Shown: positions 43,424 to 51,954 of the stretch, in pieces
Layout of the letters: every line of letters starts with the position of its first letter
Numbering within the stretch: the first letter of the stretch is position 1
NCBI GenBank assembly: GCA_965216035.1
Contig: CBDCFM010000017.1
Location: forward strand, 410,486 to 474,485
DNA from: G963664115 sp965216035
Lineage (GTDB): Bacteria > Acidobacteriota > Terriglobia > 20CM-2-55-15
Length of the DNA stretch: 64,000 nt
Direction of reading: 5' to 3'
The notes under the pieces: generated by a model
What the model saw: only the letters and a program-made list of their open reading frames with translations
The model's database searches: none
What the model was told of the DNA's origin: nothing
Translations under genes and position numbers: made by a program

Positions 43424-45282
43424 ATGTCTAACCTATTCATCAGTTACTCCCGTGACAACGCAACAATCGTCGAGAACCTCACTGCGGATTTTCGGGCGCT
43501 CGGCCACACGGTTTGGTTTGATCAGCAACTCAGCGGCGGTCAGACCTGGTGGGATCAGATTCTCGACAACGTTCGTAGCTCAGATGTGTTTGTTATCGCT
43601 CTGGGCCCGTCGGCCCTTGAGTCTGTTGCCTGCGAACGGGAGTGGAAGTACGCTGCAGCGGTCGAGAAGCCGATTCTGCCGATTCTGGTTGCCGACAACG
43701 TTGCCACCAGCTTGCTCCCACCTGCGCTCTCGGCAATCCAGTATGTCGACTACCGCCGACAGGACGACCGTGAGACCGTACTCCTGCTCGCCCGCGCCAT
43801 GGCAACATTGCCCAGCGCGGGACCGCTCCCAGACCCGCTCCCGGATCCGCCGCCCGTACCGTTGTCCTACCTCGGCGGTCTTGCCGAACGGATTTCAACG
43901 AGCGACCCACTGACTTTCGAGCAACAGAGTGCGCTGCTTTTCGAGTTGAAGGGCAGCCTGAGTGATGCCGCGAACGCAGCGGATGCGCGGGGGCTTCTGG
44001 CCAAGTTGAGGAAACGCAGGGACGTTCTGGCAACGATCGCCGGAGAAATCGACGAAGTGCTTGCAGCAGCAGCCCCTTCGGCGCCTGACGACGAAGCTGT
44101 GATCCGCGGGCTGACAATGAGGATGCTCGGCACCACCTCAAAACGGGACATACGTCGCCTCCGGCACGAACTGGAGGCGCACTTTTCGGGAAGATCCAGC
44201 CCTGCATTTCTCGCGCTCAAGGATGATCTCGTGGCCGCAGAGTCCTCGGAAAAGAAGTCGCCGGCTCCGCGCTCGACGACTTCCCGGCCGAAGGCGGCGC
44301 GGTGGTTCCCGGGAGGCTGGAAAGTGGCCAGTGCCGTCGCCGCTGTGCTGATTGTCGGCTTCATAGCTGTGGTCGGGTCGCTTGAGCCTGATCCGTTCAT
44401 GCTCGACCGTTCTGATCTGGCCTTAACGACGGTCGTTGATGCAATGCCTCCGGGGAATGAGTTAGCCCCGGGAAGTTCCATCGACGCCGAGCTTCAGTCG
44501 TTCAACACATATCGAGGCCGGATTCTTCAGGCCTGGGACATACCTCTGGACCAACCCCAGCAGCTGACGGTGACCCTCGAATCAGAGGGTTTCGATGCTT
44601 ATCTCGTCGTGCAGGCTCCTTCTGGTGAAGTCTGGACAGACGACGATTCCTTAGGATCCGGGAACTCCCGGGTTGTCGTCCCCGGTGACGGGGCGGGGCG
44701 GGCGCGGATCGTAGCAACCAGCTATAGTGGTTCCGGGACGGGGCCCTACCGGATAACGATCGACTCCGAGAGCGCACAGGTACCATTCAATGCCCCACCC
44801 ATCGAACTAGACGACCCGACTCCAGTATTTGAGCCTCCTGTATTCGCTGAGCCGATTCCACTGACCCGATCCGACCTGCTCCAACCGGGGGCGTTGAATG
44901 ACATACCCAGCTCGGGTGAACTGTTTGGAGGAACGACCTACGGCCAGCTGACCGAGTTCTCTGAACATCGCGGAATTCTAGTCAACGTGTGGGAAATTCG
45001 AATCGATGCTCCACAATCTCTGAGCGTTCTGTTGTCTTCGTTCGACTTCGATGCATTTCTGGTCGTTGAGACTCCCAGCGGCCAGATTTACTCAGACGAC
45101 GATTCGGGAGCCGAACTAGGGTTCAATTCCACCGACGCCCAATCGTTTTTTTCGACGGTCCGGGTCGTGTTCGAGTGGCCGTCACCAGCTACGACGGAAC
45201 CGGGACCGGAGAGTACTTTATCGTCGTTTCGACGGATGCGCCCCCGCTCGACGGTTTCCTCGACGAATTCTTAAAACAATAG
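43424..45282 (+). CDS. Membrane-anchored TIR protein with two PPC ectodomains, frameshifted near the end (TIR protein 2)
   Basis: As sequenced the frame stops at 45274 (616 residues). Residues 1-128 form a TIR domain (LFISYSRD, WFDQQLSGGQTWWDQI, C70-E-R-E73). A Pro linker (LPDPLPDPPPVP) and helical module (151-215) closely follow TIR protein 1. Residues 216-290 are extra linker, and 302-318 are transmembrane. Residues 335-447 and 485-end are pre-peptidase C-terminal (PPC) beta-sandwiches (FDAYLVVQAPSGEVWTDDDS; FDAFLVVETPSGQIYSDDDS). At the T7 tract 45146-45152 the frame slips. Restoring one base yields the proper PPC ending VAVTSYDGTGTGEYFIVVST and a stop at 45280-45282. It could be slippage, a sequencing error or a mutation. 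Sensor function is inferred. Confidence 0.85.
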
Positions 45283-45289
45283 GCCTGCC

Positions 45290-45422
45290 GGGGCCAGTAG
45301 GGGCCAACGTGAAGACTTGCTGCGGTGAACGAATGAACCGTGTCCCTGGGAGTCGGTTGGTCGACGTCTTTGAGCTGAAAAACATCCGGCGGTCCGTATC
45401 GGGTGCATACAATCGCTTTCGT
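45290..45422 (-). pseudogene. 5' fragment of a zinc-type alcohol dehydrogenase/quinone oxidoreductase
   Basis: Minus-strand codons beginning TKAIVCTRYGPPDVFQLKDV then DQPTPRD are the typical opening of medium-chain NAD(P)H:quinone oxidoreductases. The following AASLHVGPYW equals the next conserved strand, with a small disruption between them. The rest of the gene is absent: the fragment ends 8 bp from the stop of TIR protein 2, which may mark an insertion boundary. Confidence 0.7.
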
Positions 45423-45450
45423 GGGCTGTTCGCTCCAAGCAGTTCGATTC

Positions 45451-46416
45451 TTACTCTGATATAGCTGCATGCTTCGCCTGGTTTCGACCCGTCAGACTGG
45501 CGCCCAACGAACCCGCAACGACCAATCCCGCACCGGCCAGGCTCAACCAGTCCAGGTGTTCGGAGGGAAGTACGTCCGGATACAACCGTTCCACGGTAAT
45601 GACGCAAGCCAAAGTGCCCAGTGGCGTCAGCGCAAGAACGGCGCTGACTCGTGAGGCTTCCCAGTGGTTCAATGCCTCGGCGAAAGCGCTGTAAGCAGCC
45701 AGTGTGTTCAGGGCACAGTAGGCAACGATCAGCCAGGCCAGAGGTGCGAGGGGGAAAAGGGTCGTCGGGTCGGTTGCGGGGAAGATCGCTATTGTAGCGA
45801 ACACATAGATAAACGCCAGGACGGCCACCGAAGAGTAATCTCTGAGCAACTGCTTCTGGATCAGCGCGTAGACCGCCCAGGCGATCGCCGCGAACAGAAT
45901 GAGTAACGCACCCCGCCACAACTGCGCGTCGCCTGCGGCGAAAGATCCAAACTGGTTCCTGAAGAACACCACCAGACCGATCAGCAGAACGGCGAAGCCC
46001 GTCCACTGGGATTTTGAGTAGCGTTCTCTAAACAGCCAGATCCCACCCAATCCCATCAACACCGGCGCCAGTTGGATCAACACCTGGGCCACGGCGGGAG
46101 TCGTTAGTTCGAGGCCCAGTATGAACAGCATATAGTTGGCAGTCAGCGTAGCGGCGGCGAGAAACAGCAGCGGCCATAGGCGTCGAAAGCGACCCTCGCC
46201 CGCATGGGCGAGACCCCCGCGCCTTGAGACCGACGGTGCAAGGACCAGCGCCGCTACAAGGAAGCGGAACCAGGTAAGCGTCCAGGCGTCCACGTGGACG
46301 AGGGCCAGAGTCAGCGCCACAGGCAGAGTTGCCCACGCCAGCATGGCAAGGACGGCAAGGCACAGGCCCAGACGCCATCGACCACTTACGGTATGTCTTG
46401 ACCGGGAAACGGACAT
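45451..46416 (-). CDS. DMT-superfamily transporter (two EamA domains)
   Basis: A 321-residue protein with ten predicted helices arranged as two EamA repeats. The first has LAWATLPVALTLALVHVDAW and LTANYMLFILGLELTTPAVA. The second starts near LLILFAAIAWAVYALIQKQL and ends SEHLDWLSLAGAGLVVAGSL. It is an inner-membrane exporter of metabolites such as amino acids or sugars; specificity is unknown. It is likely monocistronic. Confidence 0.9.
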   Translation of the reverse strand: MSVSRSRHTVSGRWRLGLCLAVLAMLAWATLPVALTLALVHVDAWTLTWFRFLVAALVLAPSVSRRGGLAHAGEGRFRRLWPLLFLAAATLTANYMLFILGLELTTPAVAQVLIQLAPVLMGLGGIWLFRERYSKSQWTGFAVLLIGLVVFFRNQFGSFAAGDAQLWRGALLILFAAIAWAVYALIQKQLLRDYSSVAVLAFIYVFATIAIFPATDPTTLFPLAPLAWLIVAYCALNTLAAYSAFAEALNHWEASRVSAVLALTPLGTLACVITVERLYPDVLPSEHLDWLSLAGAGLVVAGSLGASLTGRNQAKHAAISE

Positions 46417-46696
46417 GGTTCACATTACGAGAAAAGGGAGGAAGCACAGAAAGAAGAGGCAGGAGCCGCTCGTTCTGGGAGGGCTTGAGCCTGCGTCGCC
46501 GGATCGAGGCGCTTCGGGGGGCTTCGATCAGACCGCCCGCTTCCGGGCGGTATCTGATTGCGTGTTCTGTGGTCGATGACACCGGTCGCGGCAACCTTCA
46601 ACGCGACCGTTCCCGTTCTAGATAGCTATTCCGAACAAAATCAAAGGCCAGTTGCCGAATTCAGTCCGGTCCAGGCCATTGGGTGAAGCATAATCA

Positions 46697-47584
46697 TCAT
46701 TCAGTCCCAGCCATGTCCTCCAATTGAGTGACATAGGCGAAAAAGTCGAGATCTCCTTTTCCCCTGGCTTTCATACTTCCATAGAACTGTCGAGCCATCG
46801 AGGTCATCGGCAGGGGGACGTTGTTTCCATTGGCGGTGTCCAGCGCGATATCGAAGTCTTTGGCCATTTGCGCTGCCGTGAACGCCGGTGCGAAATTACG
46901 ATCCTTTAAAGCCTGGGCTTTATAGGCAATCAGCGGTGATGCCACCACGCTGTTACTCACAATTTCGATCATCTGCTCCCAGTCCATCCCGCCTTTCTTG
47001 CCAAACGTAAGGGCTTCCCCCACCATGGCTGAAGTCAAACCCACCATCATGTTCAAGACAAGTTTCAGATACCGGGCTTCTTCCCCACCGCCCACATGGA
47101 AAGATTTCTGCCCCATCGATCCGAAAATGTCGGTACACGCGTCATACGCGTCCTTGGGACCGGACGCAAAAATGGTCAGGGTCGCGGCCGTTGCTAAGGC
47201 CGTACTTCCCGATACCGGCGAACGCAAGTACTTAATTCCGGATTTTTCCGCACCCTCGGCGACGCGAGCTGAAGCGACCGGTGAAACGGTACTCATGTCG
47301 ATATAAGTGGTTCCCTTTTTCGCGGCTTCAAATGCCCCGCCTGCCCCGATGGAAACGGCTTCGAGGACAGGATCATCAGAAATCATGGAAATAATAACGT
47401 CAGATTCCGCGGCCAGGTTCTTTATAGAATCGGCAACCTGAGCACCGGCCTCGGCTAAGGCAGCTGTTTTACCGGCCGACCGATTCCAAACGGTGACCGG
47501 ATATCCTGCCTTGATCAAGTTCTTGGACATCGGATCACCCATCTTCCCCAAGCCTATCCAACCGATTTTCTGTTTGTTCGCCAT
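46697..47584 (-). CDS. NAD(P)-dependent beta-hydroxyacid dehydrogenase (HIBADH family), copy 1
   Basis: A 295-residue protein with a Rossmann start IGWIGLGKMGDPMSKNLIKA. The 3-hydroxyisobutyrate dehydrogenase signature region DMSTVSPVASARVA is followed by LRSPVSGSTALA, and the catalytic lysine sits in YLKLVLNMMVG. The C-terminal all-alpha domain contains KDFDIALDTANGNNVPLPMT. It oxidises short beta-hydroxyacids or reduces semialdehydes; the substrate is open. It is AT-richer than most of the window, together with the next two genes. It is paralogous to 49017-49892. Confidence 0.9.
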   Translation of the reverse strand: MANKQKIGWIGLGKMGDPMSKNLIKAGYPVTVWNRSAGKTAALAEAGAQVADSIKNLAAESDVIISMISDDPVLEAVSIGAGGAFEAAKKGTTYIDMSTVSPVASARVAEGAEKSGIKYLRSPVSGSTALATAATLTIFASGPKDAYDACTDIFGSMGQKSFHVGGGEEARYLKLVLNMMVGLTSAMVGEALTFGKKGGMDWEQMIEIVSNSVVASPLIAYKAQALKDRNFAPAFTAAQMAKDFDIALDTANGNNVPLPMTSMARQFYGSMKARGKGDLDFFAYVTQLEDMAGTE

Positions 47585-47778
47585 TTTGCTCCTACCTTTC
47601 TTCTAGCCGTGAGTTGAATAGTCGGGACAAGAAAACACTTCAGCAGTTCAATTGTTGAACACACCGCGATTGTCCCGACGGAGGTCAATATGTGGACGAG
47701 AGTACATCATACTATCAGCAAAATTACTTGCTCTATCGATCGAGAAAGGAAAATCGCAAGCTCCAGAGGAGGTCTGAC

Positions 47779-48141
47779 CTAAGACGGCCCCAGCATGGCA
47801 AGAGACGCTCCCAACAGGGCGATGTTCTTGACGAAATGAAGCATATCGATTTCTTTAGTGACTCCTGCTTCCAGCGTCCAGAAATTGTGTACTTTTATCG
47901 TCGCGGGAACCAGGAACACCCACACACATAAGACTCCAATTCCGATCCAGGAATTGATCATGATCAAGAACCCACCCAATGTGATAACAGCCGTTGACAA
48001 GATCACGCTTGCTCTGGGAAATGGAATGCCTTTGGTCTCCGCAAGATGGGTTTTCCCCTCCAGTTTGAGGTAGTTGTTCAATCCAAGAGTGACCAGAACT
48101 CCACCATATAAAATACGGCCGATTTCTACTAAAACTTCCAT
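47779..48141 (-). CDS. DoxX-like small membrane protein
   Basis: A 120-residue protein with four predicted helices (ILYGGVLVTLGLNNYL; ASVILSTAVITLGGFLIMI; IGIGVLCVWVFLVPATIKVH; MLHFVKNIALLGASLAMLGP). The segment VHNFW followed by HFVKNIALLGA is the typical DoxX/DoxD end. Related proteins interact with thiol or sulfur metabolism or act as small quinone-linked subunits; the function here is unknown. It belongs to the AT-richer gene group with its neighbours. Confidence 0.85.
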   Translation of the reverse strand: MEVLVEIGRILYGGVLVTLGLNNYLKLEGKTHLAETKGIPFPRASVILSTAVITLGGFLIMINSWIGIGVLCVWVFLVPATIKVHNFWTLEAGVTKEIDMLHFVKNIALLGASLAMLGPS

Positions 48142-48551
48142 GTATTCTCTCTTTTTCGATCCGAATTAGATTTCATCGATGACTTGAAAAGAGACGCGAT
48201 TCCCTCAATTTGATACTGATCACCAGGACACGCAACGAGCGAAAACGATGAAACTGGGACGGGCACCCATGGCCCGTTTCTTCATCTGTTCCTGCGGATC
48301 CAGGACGATCTGGACGGTACCACTCGCGGTGCTTTGGATCGGGGGCGAGCGCTGTGTGCGATCAGCCAGACGGCCACGGGAGGGCTCGTACGGACGCTAT
48401 TCGGCTCGCTCCGCGGCCGGCCGTTTAGCAATAGAGACATACCAGACCCTGGCTGTCCAAGCCTTAACCGTACTGCGTGTGGAACTGAAAACAGGGGCGC
48501 TGGCACACCGGCGTTGGGTCAGAAACTCACGAACACGGTCATCAATCCGAT
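48142..48551. other. Intergenic region, 410 bp
   Basis: No supported gene. Reading frames crossing it on both strands show no family likeness. The composition returns to GC-rich around 48290-48480, between the AT-richer genes on each side. Confidence 0.35.
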
Positions 48552-48860
48552 TCAGGCACCTGATTCTTCGCCGGTCATGTTGTTCACACGAAGCTTAAAC
48601 GGCCGGATCGTAATCGTTTCCCAGATATCAGCAGCCTTAAAAGGGTCGTTGTTATTGAATTCTTTGACCTCTTCGATGTTATTCGCCTCCACCAGAAAAA
48701 AGCTTCCCACCATTGTTTCCTGGTTATCTTCCTGAACGATAGGACCCGATAGCAAGAATTTGATGGGCTTGGTCATCAAATACGCTTTGTGAGCTTCGTA
48801 GTTCGCCAGACGCTTCTCAACGTGGTTCGGCTTGTCGTTGCAATAGACGATATAGTGCAT
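48552..48860 (-). CDS. YciI-like protein, AT-rich paralog
   Basis: A 102-residue protein starting MHYIVYCNDKPNHVEKRLAN. The YCII pattern continues with AHKAYLMTKPIKFLLSGPIV and ETMVGSFFLVEANNIEEVKE, and the end DPFKAADIWETITIRPF. It is longer than the 89-residue relative at 28905. A short tail (KLRVNNMTGEESGA) follows the domain. Its codon use is AT-richer than that of the surrounding genes. Confidence 0.85.
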   Translation of the reverse strand: MHYIVYCNDKPNHVEKRLANYEAHKAYLMTKPIKFLLSGPIVQEDNQETMVGSFFLVEANNIEEVKEFNNNDPFKAADIWETITIRPFKLRVNNMTGEESGA

Positions 48861-48932
48861 TTTCTCTGCTCCTCAAAAATTGAACATTGCGAAATCGAGT
48901 TTGTTCCGCAATTTCAGGTTAATCGGAACCGC

Positions 48933-48977
48933 TAGCCGCCCGTGGTGAAAATTGGATATTCACCACGGGCGGCTAGG
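48933..48977. terminator. Perfect 18-bp inverted repeat between YciI and HIBADH genes
   Basis: CTAGCCGCCCGTGGTGAA (48933-48950) and its exact complement (48960-48977) enclose a 9-nt loop. It lies 40 bp after the stop of the dehydrogenase gene on the minus strand and 72 bp before the YciI start. The long GC-rich stem suggests a strong terminator for the dehydrogenase, but no U-run follows on either strand, so an operator or recombination site is possible. Confidence 0.6.
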
Positions 48978-49016
48978 GGTTTATTCGAAGGTCCATCCGG
49001 GTTACCGACAACGCGT

Positions 49017-49892
49017 TTACTCAATGCCACTGGATCTGGCTTGGTCGCGCGCAATGACCGCCCAGTCGAGATCGCCTTCACCATGCGCAATGGCACCGAT
49101 CAGTCGGTCGCGATAAACGTTGCAGCTCGGTAGCGGCACGTTCGACGCCTCGCCCGCCGCCAACATTAGATTCGCGTCCTTCAAACCCAACACGGTCGTA
49201 AAGCCGACTTGATCGTAAGACTCCTTTGCGATGATGCCACCGTACACTTTATATGCTGGTGCGGCGAACAAGCCGTCAGTCAGCACTTCGTTGAAAACGG
49301 CCGGATCCACGCCGTGCTTGCGCGTCAATGCAAAGCCTTCGCCCATGGCTTCGATGGCGCAGCCCAGCACCATATTGTTCGCCAATTTGACCGATGCAGC
49401 GCCGGCAGGATTCGTACCCGCCGAGAAAGTCCGCTTGCCGATCGCTTCGAACAGCGGCGCGAGCCTGGCGATCGCATCCGCCGGACCGGCCGGCACCAGA
49501 CCAAGCTGCCCGGCGGCAGCGGCATCGGGGCGGCCGAGCACCGGCGTAGCTACCAATATCTGTCCGGCCTGCTGGTGGGCCTCATCAAGCGCCGTCATTG
49601 CAGTCACGCCGTGCGTGCCCATGGGCATGTGAATGGCACCCTTCGGCAGCGAGTCAAGAATTCCGCTGTGGACGACTTCATCGAGTGAGGCATCGTCGGC
49701 CAACATCGTAATAACGACTTCCCGACCGGTGCAGGCGTCGGTGATGGAGCCGGCAACCGTGGCGCCACTTTTTTCGAGTTCGTCCGCCTTCGAGCGCGTG
49801 CGGTTGAAAACAATTAGATCGTGCCCACCATTCAATACGCGGCCGGCAATAGCGGCACCCATCCGTCCTAAGCCAATGAATCCTACCTTCAT
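49017..49892 (-). CDS. NAD(P)-dependent beta-hydroxyacid dehydrogenase (HIBADH family), copy 2
   Basis: A 291-residue protein: GFIGLGRMGAAIAGRVLNGG with the NAD(P) site, VFNRTRSKADEL, and the substrate segment VLGRPDAAAAGQLGLVPAGP. The catalytic lysine is in VKLANNMVLG, and the C-terminal DLDWAVIARDQARSSGIE closes the protein. It is GC-rich, unlike copy 1. A decayed homologue of its C-terminal half lies at 55180-55508. The likely reaction is reduction of succinic- or tartronic-semialdehyde-like substrates, but this is open. Confidence 0.9.
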   Translation of the reverse strand: MKVGFIGLGRMGAAIAGRVLNGGHDLIVFNRTRSKADELEKSGATVAGSITDACTGREVVITMLADDASLDEVVHSGILDSLPKGAIHMPMGTHGVTAMTALDEAHQQAGQILVATPVLGRPDAAAAGQLGLVPAGPADAIARLAPLFEAIGKRTFSAGTNPAGAASVKLANNMVLGCAIEAMGEGFALTRKHGVDPAVFNEVLTDGLFAAPAYKVYGGIIAKESYDQVGFTTVLGLKDANLMLAAGEASNVPLPSCNVYRDRLIGAIAHGEGDLDWAVIARDQARSSGIE

Positions 49893-50190
49893 GATGTCCC
49901 TCTCATGATGATTCTCAATTTATATTTTCTACGTGAGCGCCCGTGTGGGCGCAAACTGTCCATCTAGTGCACAGTGCAACAGACAAGATCGCCCGTTTTC
50001 AGATTCTTCAGTGAAACATTCCCCGTGAACGTGCCAATTTTCCACTGCGGTGACGTCCGGTGCCACGCGCCCTTTCACCTGAGAGCAGGGGCGCTACCCG
50101 TTGGCGCAGATGACAAACTCCATGCTGCGGAGAAAAAACAAGAAATGCACTAAGCGATCATCTGGCTGTTGAGTAGCGCGCGAGCCTTCT
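49893..50190. other. Intergenic region, 298 bp
   Basis: This lies between the dehydrogenase start and the second small symporter-associated gene. No gene or clear structured element is recognised. Confidence 0.35.
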
Positions 50191-50295
50191 TTACTTGCCC
50201 TGACGGAGATAACCAACCAGGGCAATCACCCCAAAGAGGGCCATAATGGCCACGACACCCGCCATCCACAGTCTGGTGACAACGATTTCTTCCAT
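50191..50295 (-). CDS. Tiny single-helix membrane protein, last gene of the symporter operon
   Basis: A 34-residue protein starting at an ATG after CGGAG, 18 bp beyond the stop of the preceding small gene. It consists of one hydrophobic helix (LWMAGVVAIMALFGVIALVG) with a basic end, YLRQGK. It resembles the very short accessory proteins found beside sodium:solute symporters. Position and ribosome binding site support translation; its role in symporter assembly is inference. Confidence 0.6.
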   Translation of the reverse strand: MEEIVVTRLWMAGVVAIMALFGVIALVGYLRQGK

Positions 50296-50313
50296 CGTCT
50301 TCTCCGTATTTGA

Positions 50314-50430
50314 TTACTGCTCTTTGATTTGACCGCGCGCGCGCCGATCCATCAGATAGGCGACGACCCAGCCTACGGCAAGAATGGCGAGCATTAAGAG
50401 AATGCTATCGACGAAGATGCTCCAGAACAT
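50314..50430 (-). CDS. Small accessory membrane protein of the sodium:solute symporter
   Basis: A 38-residue protein starting at the ATG at 50428-50430 behind CCAGGAG, 39 bp after the symporter stop. It is one transmembrane helix (SILLMLAILAVGWVVAYLMD) followed by the basic tail RRARGQIKEQ. The pattern matches the small accessory proteins known next to SSS-family symporters. A second, even shorter helix protein follows immediately. Confidence 0.65.
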   Translation of the reverse strand: MFWSIFVDSILLMLAILAVGWVVAYLMDRRARGQIKEQ

Positions 50431-50469
50431 TGATGATGACTCCTGGTCTCGGGCGTTTGTCTGAAGGGC

Positions 50470-51954
50470 CTACGTCGGCACAGAGGACGCACCCTCGAAC
50501 CGAGAACGATACTCGTCCGAATGAAAAAAACCCGGTTGACTCTGGGTGACGAGGTTCCCGACGATGCCAACGGCGAAAGTCACGGCAAGCGTGACGTAGG
50601 CATTGGGAACGTTGGGCAAGTTCAACATCTGTGGCAAGGCCGTGAAAGACCATGCCGAATTCACCGCCCATGCAAGCAACAGCGTCGTGACGGCAACCGT
50701 GCTGTTGCGCTTCCAGAACAGGCCGAATACGACCACCCAGAACACAGGCACCAGCCACGAGAACAGCCAGTTTATGGCGGCCAGTATGGGTGGGAGGAAT
50801 GCCGCGACGCCTACGGCGATGACCGCAAGGACTACGATGGTGATGCGTATCACCCGCGCCATCTCATTCTCGCTGGCCTGAGGCCGGAAGAGATTCTTAT
50901 AAAGATCAACACCGAAGATGGTCGCGGGCGCGAGGCTGGTCATGGCAAAAGTGGAGAGTATTGCCGCCAGGAATGACGCCAGCAGAAGTGCAGCCAGCCA
51001 CTCGGGCAGATAGTTCACCAGCATCGCTGTCGCCGCCACTTTAGGCCCCAACTCCGCGAACTCGGGGACAGTTTTCGCAGTCAGTCCTATAACTACCGCA
51101 AAAATACCGAATATGCCGTTCACGGGAGCGGCGATCCACAGGGCCTTGCGAATCGTCCGCTCACTCTCCGCCGCCATGCACGGCTGCATCAACATCTGGC
51201 TGATGCCCTGACTGAACACGACCGCAACGGTGACACCGAGCGCGAAGGTGAAAAAAATCTCGGGCGTGCCGTATATACTGAGCATGAATTCGTTGCCGGA
51301 GGAGTTGTAGAAGTTCGCAACGGAGTCATAGTTGCCACCCGGGAGCCGGAATGCCAGAAAAATGGTGGCCACGATCAAGCCCACGTACATCACGATGGCA
51401 TTGACCAGGTTCAGCCAACCCACCTCCCGCATGCCGGCAAAGATGACATAGAAGATACCGAGAATGGCGCCGACGACGGCTCCGTTACGAATAGTCCAGC
51501 CAGTCATGGCTGCGATGATGATTCCTATTCCCTGAGTCTCAAGCGTGAGGATACCGAAGACCACGCCCGCCATTGTGCAGGAAACGAGAAGCCGCGTACC
51601 CGGTCCGTAAAGGTGTTCGAGGATCTCGGGTAAGGTCGTCAGCCCCAGCCGCCGCACCCACAAACCTGTGGACAGACATACCATCACGAGCAAGATAACG
51701 TGCGCAATACTGAACCAGATGGCAACGGCGCCCAGAGTCCAGGCCAGCTCGAAAATGCCCAGTATGTGGGCCGTGCCGAGAACCGTAAGCGCCAGGGTGA
51801 TGGCGACCACGGGAACGGGCAAGTCGCGACCGGCGAGGGCGAAATCGCCTTCCTTGCGGGTATGGGATGCGTTCCGCTTCGCGAGCCAGAGGCCGATCCC
51901 CAGAATGATAGCCACCTCATAGATCAGAACGGCAATTAGGATTCCTGCGTTCAC
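50470..51954 (-). CDS. Sodium:solute symporter (SSS family)
   Basis: A 494-residue protein starting at GTG (51952-51954) with TTGGAGATG upstream. It has about thirteen predicted helices. The first helix is AGILIAVLIYEVAIILGIGL. The core contains ARDLP-like FALAGRDLPVPVVAITLALT, GIFYVIFAGMREVGWLNLVN, and the segment ASFLAAILSTFAMTSLAPAT with the sodium-site Ser/Thr residues. It carries an organic solute inward with Na+; proline, pantothenate or carboxylate substrates are all possible. Two tiny membrane proteins are encoded directly downstream in the same operon. Confidence 0.92.
   Translation of the reverse strand: MNAGILIAVLIYEVAIILGIGLWLAKRNASHTRKEGDFALAGRDLPVPVVAITLALTVLGTAHILGIFELAWTLGAVAIWFSIAHVILLVMVCLSTGLWVRRLGLTTLPEILEHLYGPGTRLLVSCTMAGVVFGILTLETQGIGIIIAAMTGWTIRNGAVVGAILGIFYVIFAGMREVGWLNLVNAIVMYVGLIVATIFLAFRLPGGNYDSVANFYNSSGNEFMLSIYGTPEIFFTFALGVTVAVVFSQGISQMLMQPCMAAESERTIRKALWIAAPVNGIFGIFAVVIGLTAKTVPEFAELGPKVAATAMLVNYLPEWLAALLLASFLAAILSTFAMTSLAPATIFGVDLYKNLFRPQASENEMARVIRITIVVLAVIAVGVAAFLPPILAAINWLFSWLVPVFWVVVFGLFWKRNSTVAVTTLLLAWAVNSAWSFTALPQMLNLPNVPNAYVTLAVTFAVGIVGNLVTQSQPGFFHSDEYRSRFEGASSVPT

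Noticed and set aside
42990..43913. Plus-strand frame overlapping the start of TIR gene 2
   Set aside because: It runs in another phase of a clear TIR domain and has no ribosome binding site.
48248..48598. Plus-strand 116-codon frame between DoxX and YciI genes
   Set aside because: No ribosome binding site, Arg/Ser-rich random composition, and it overlaps the YciI gene on the opposite strand.
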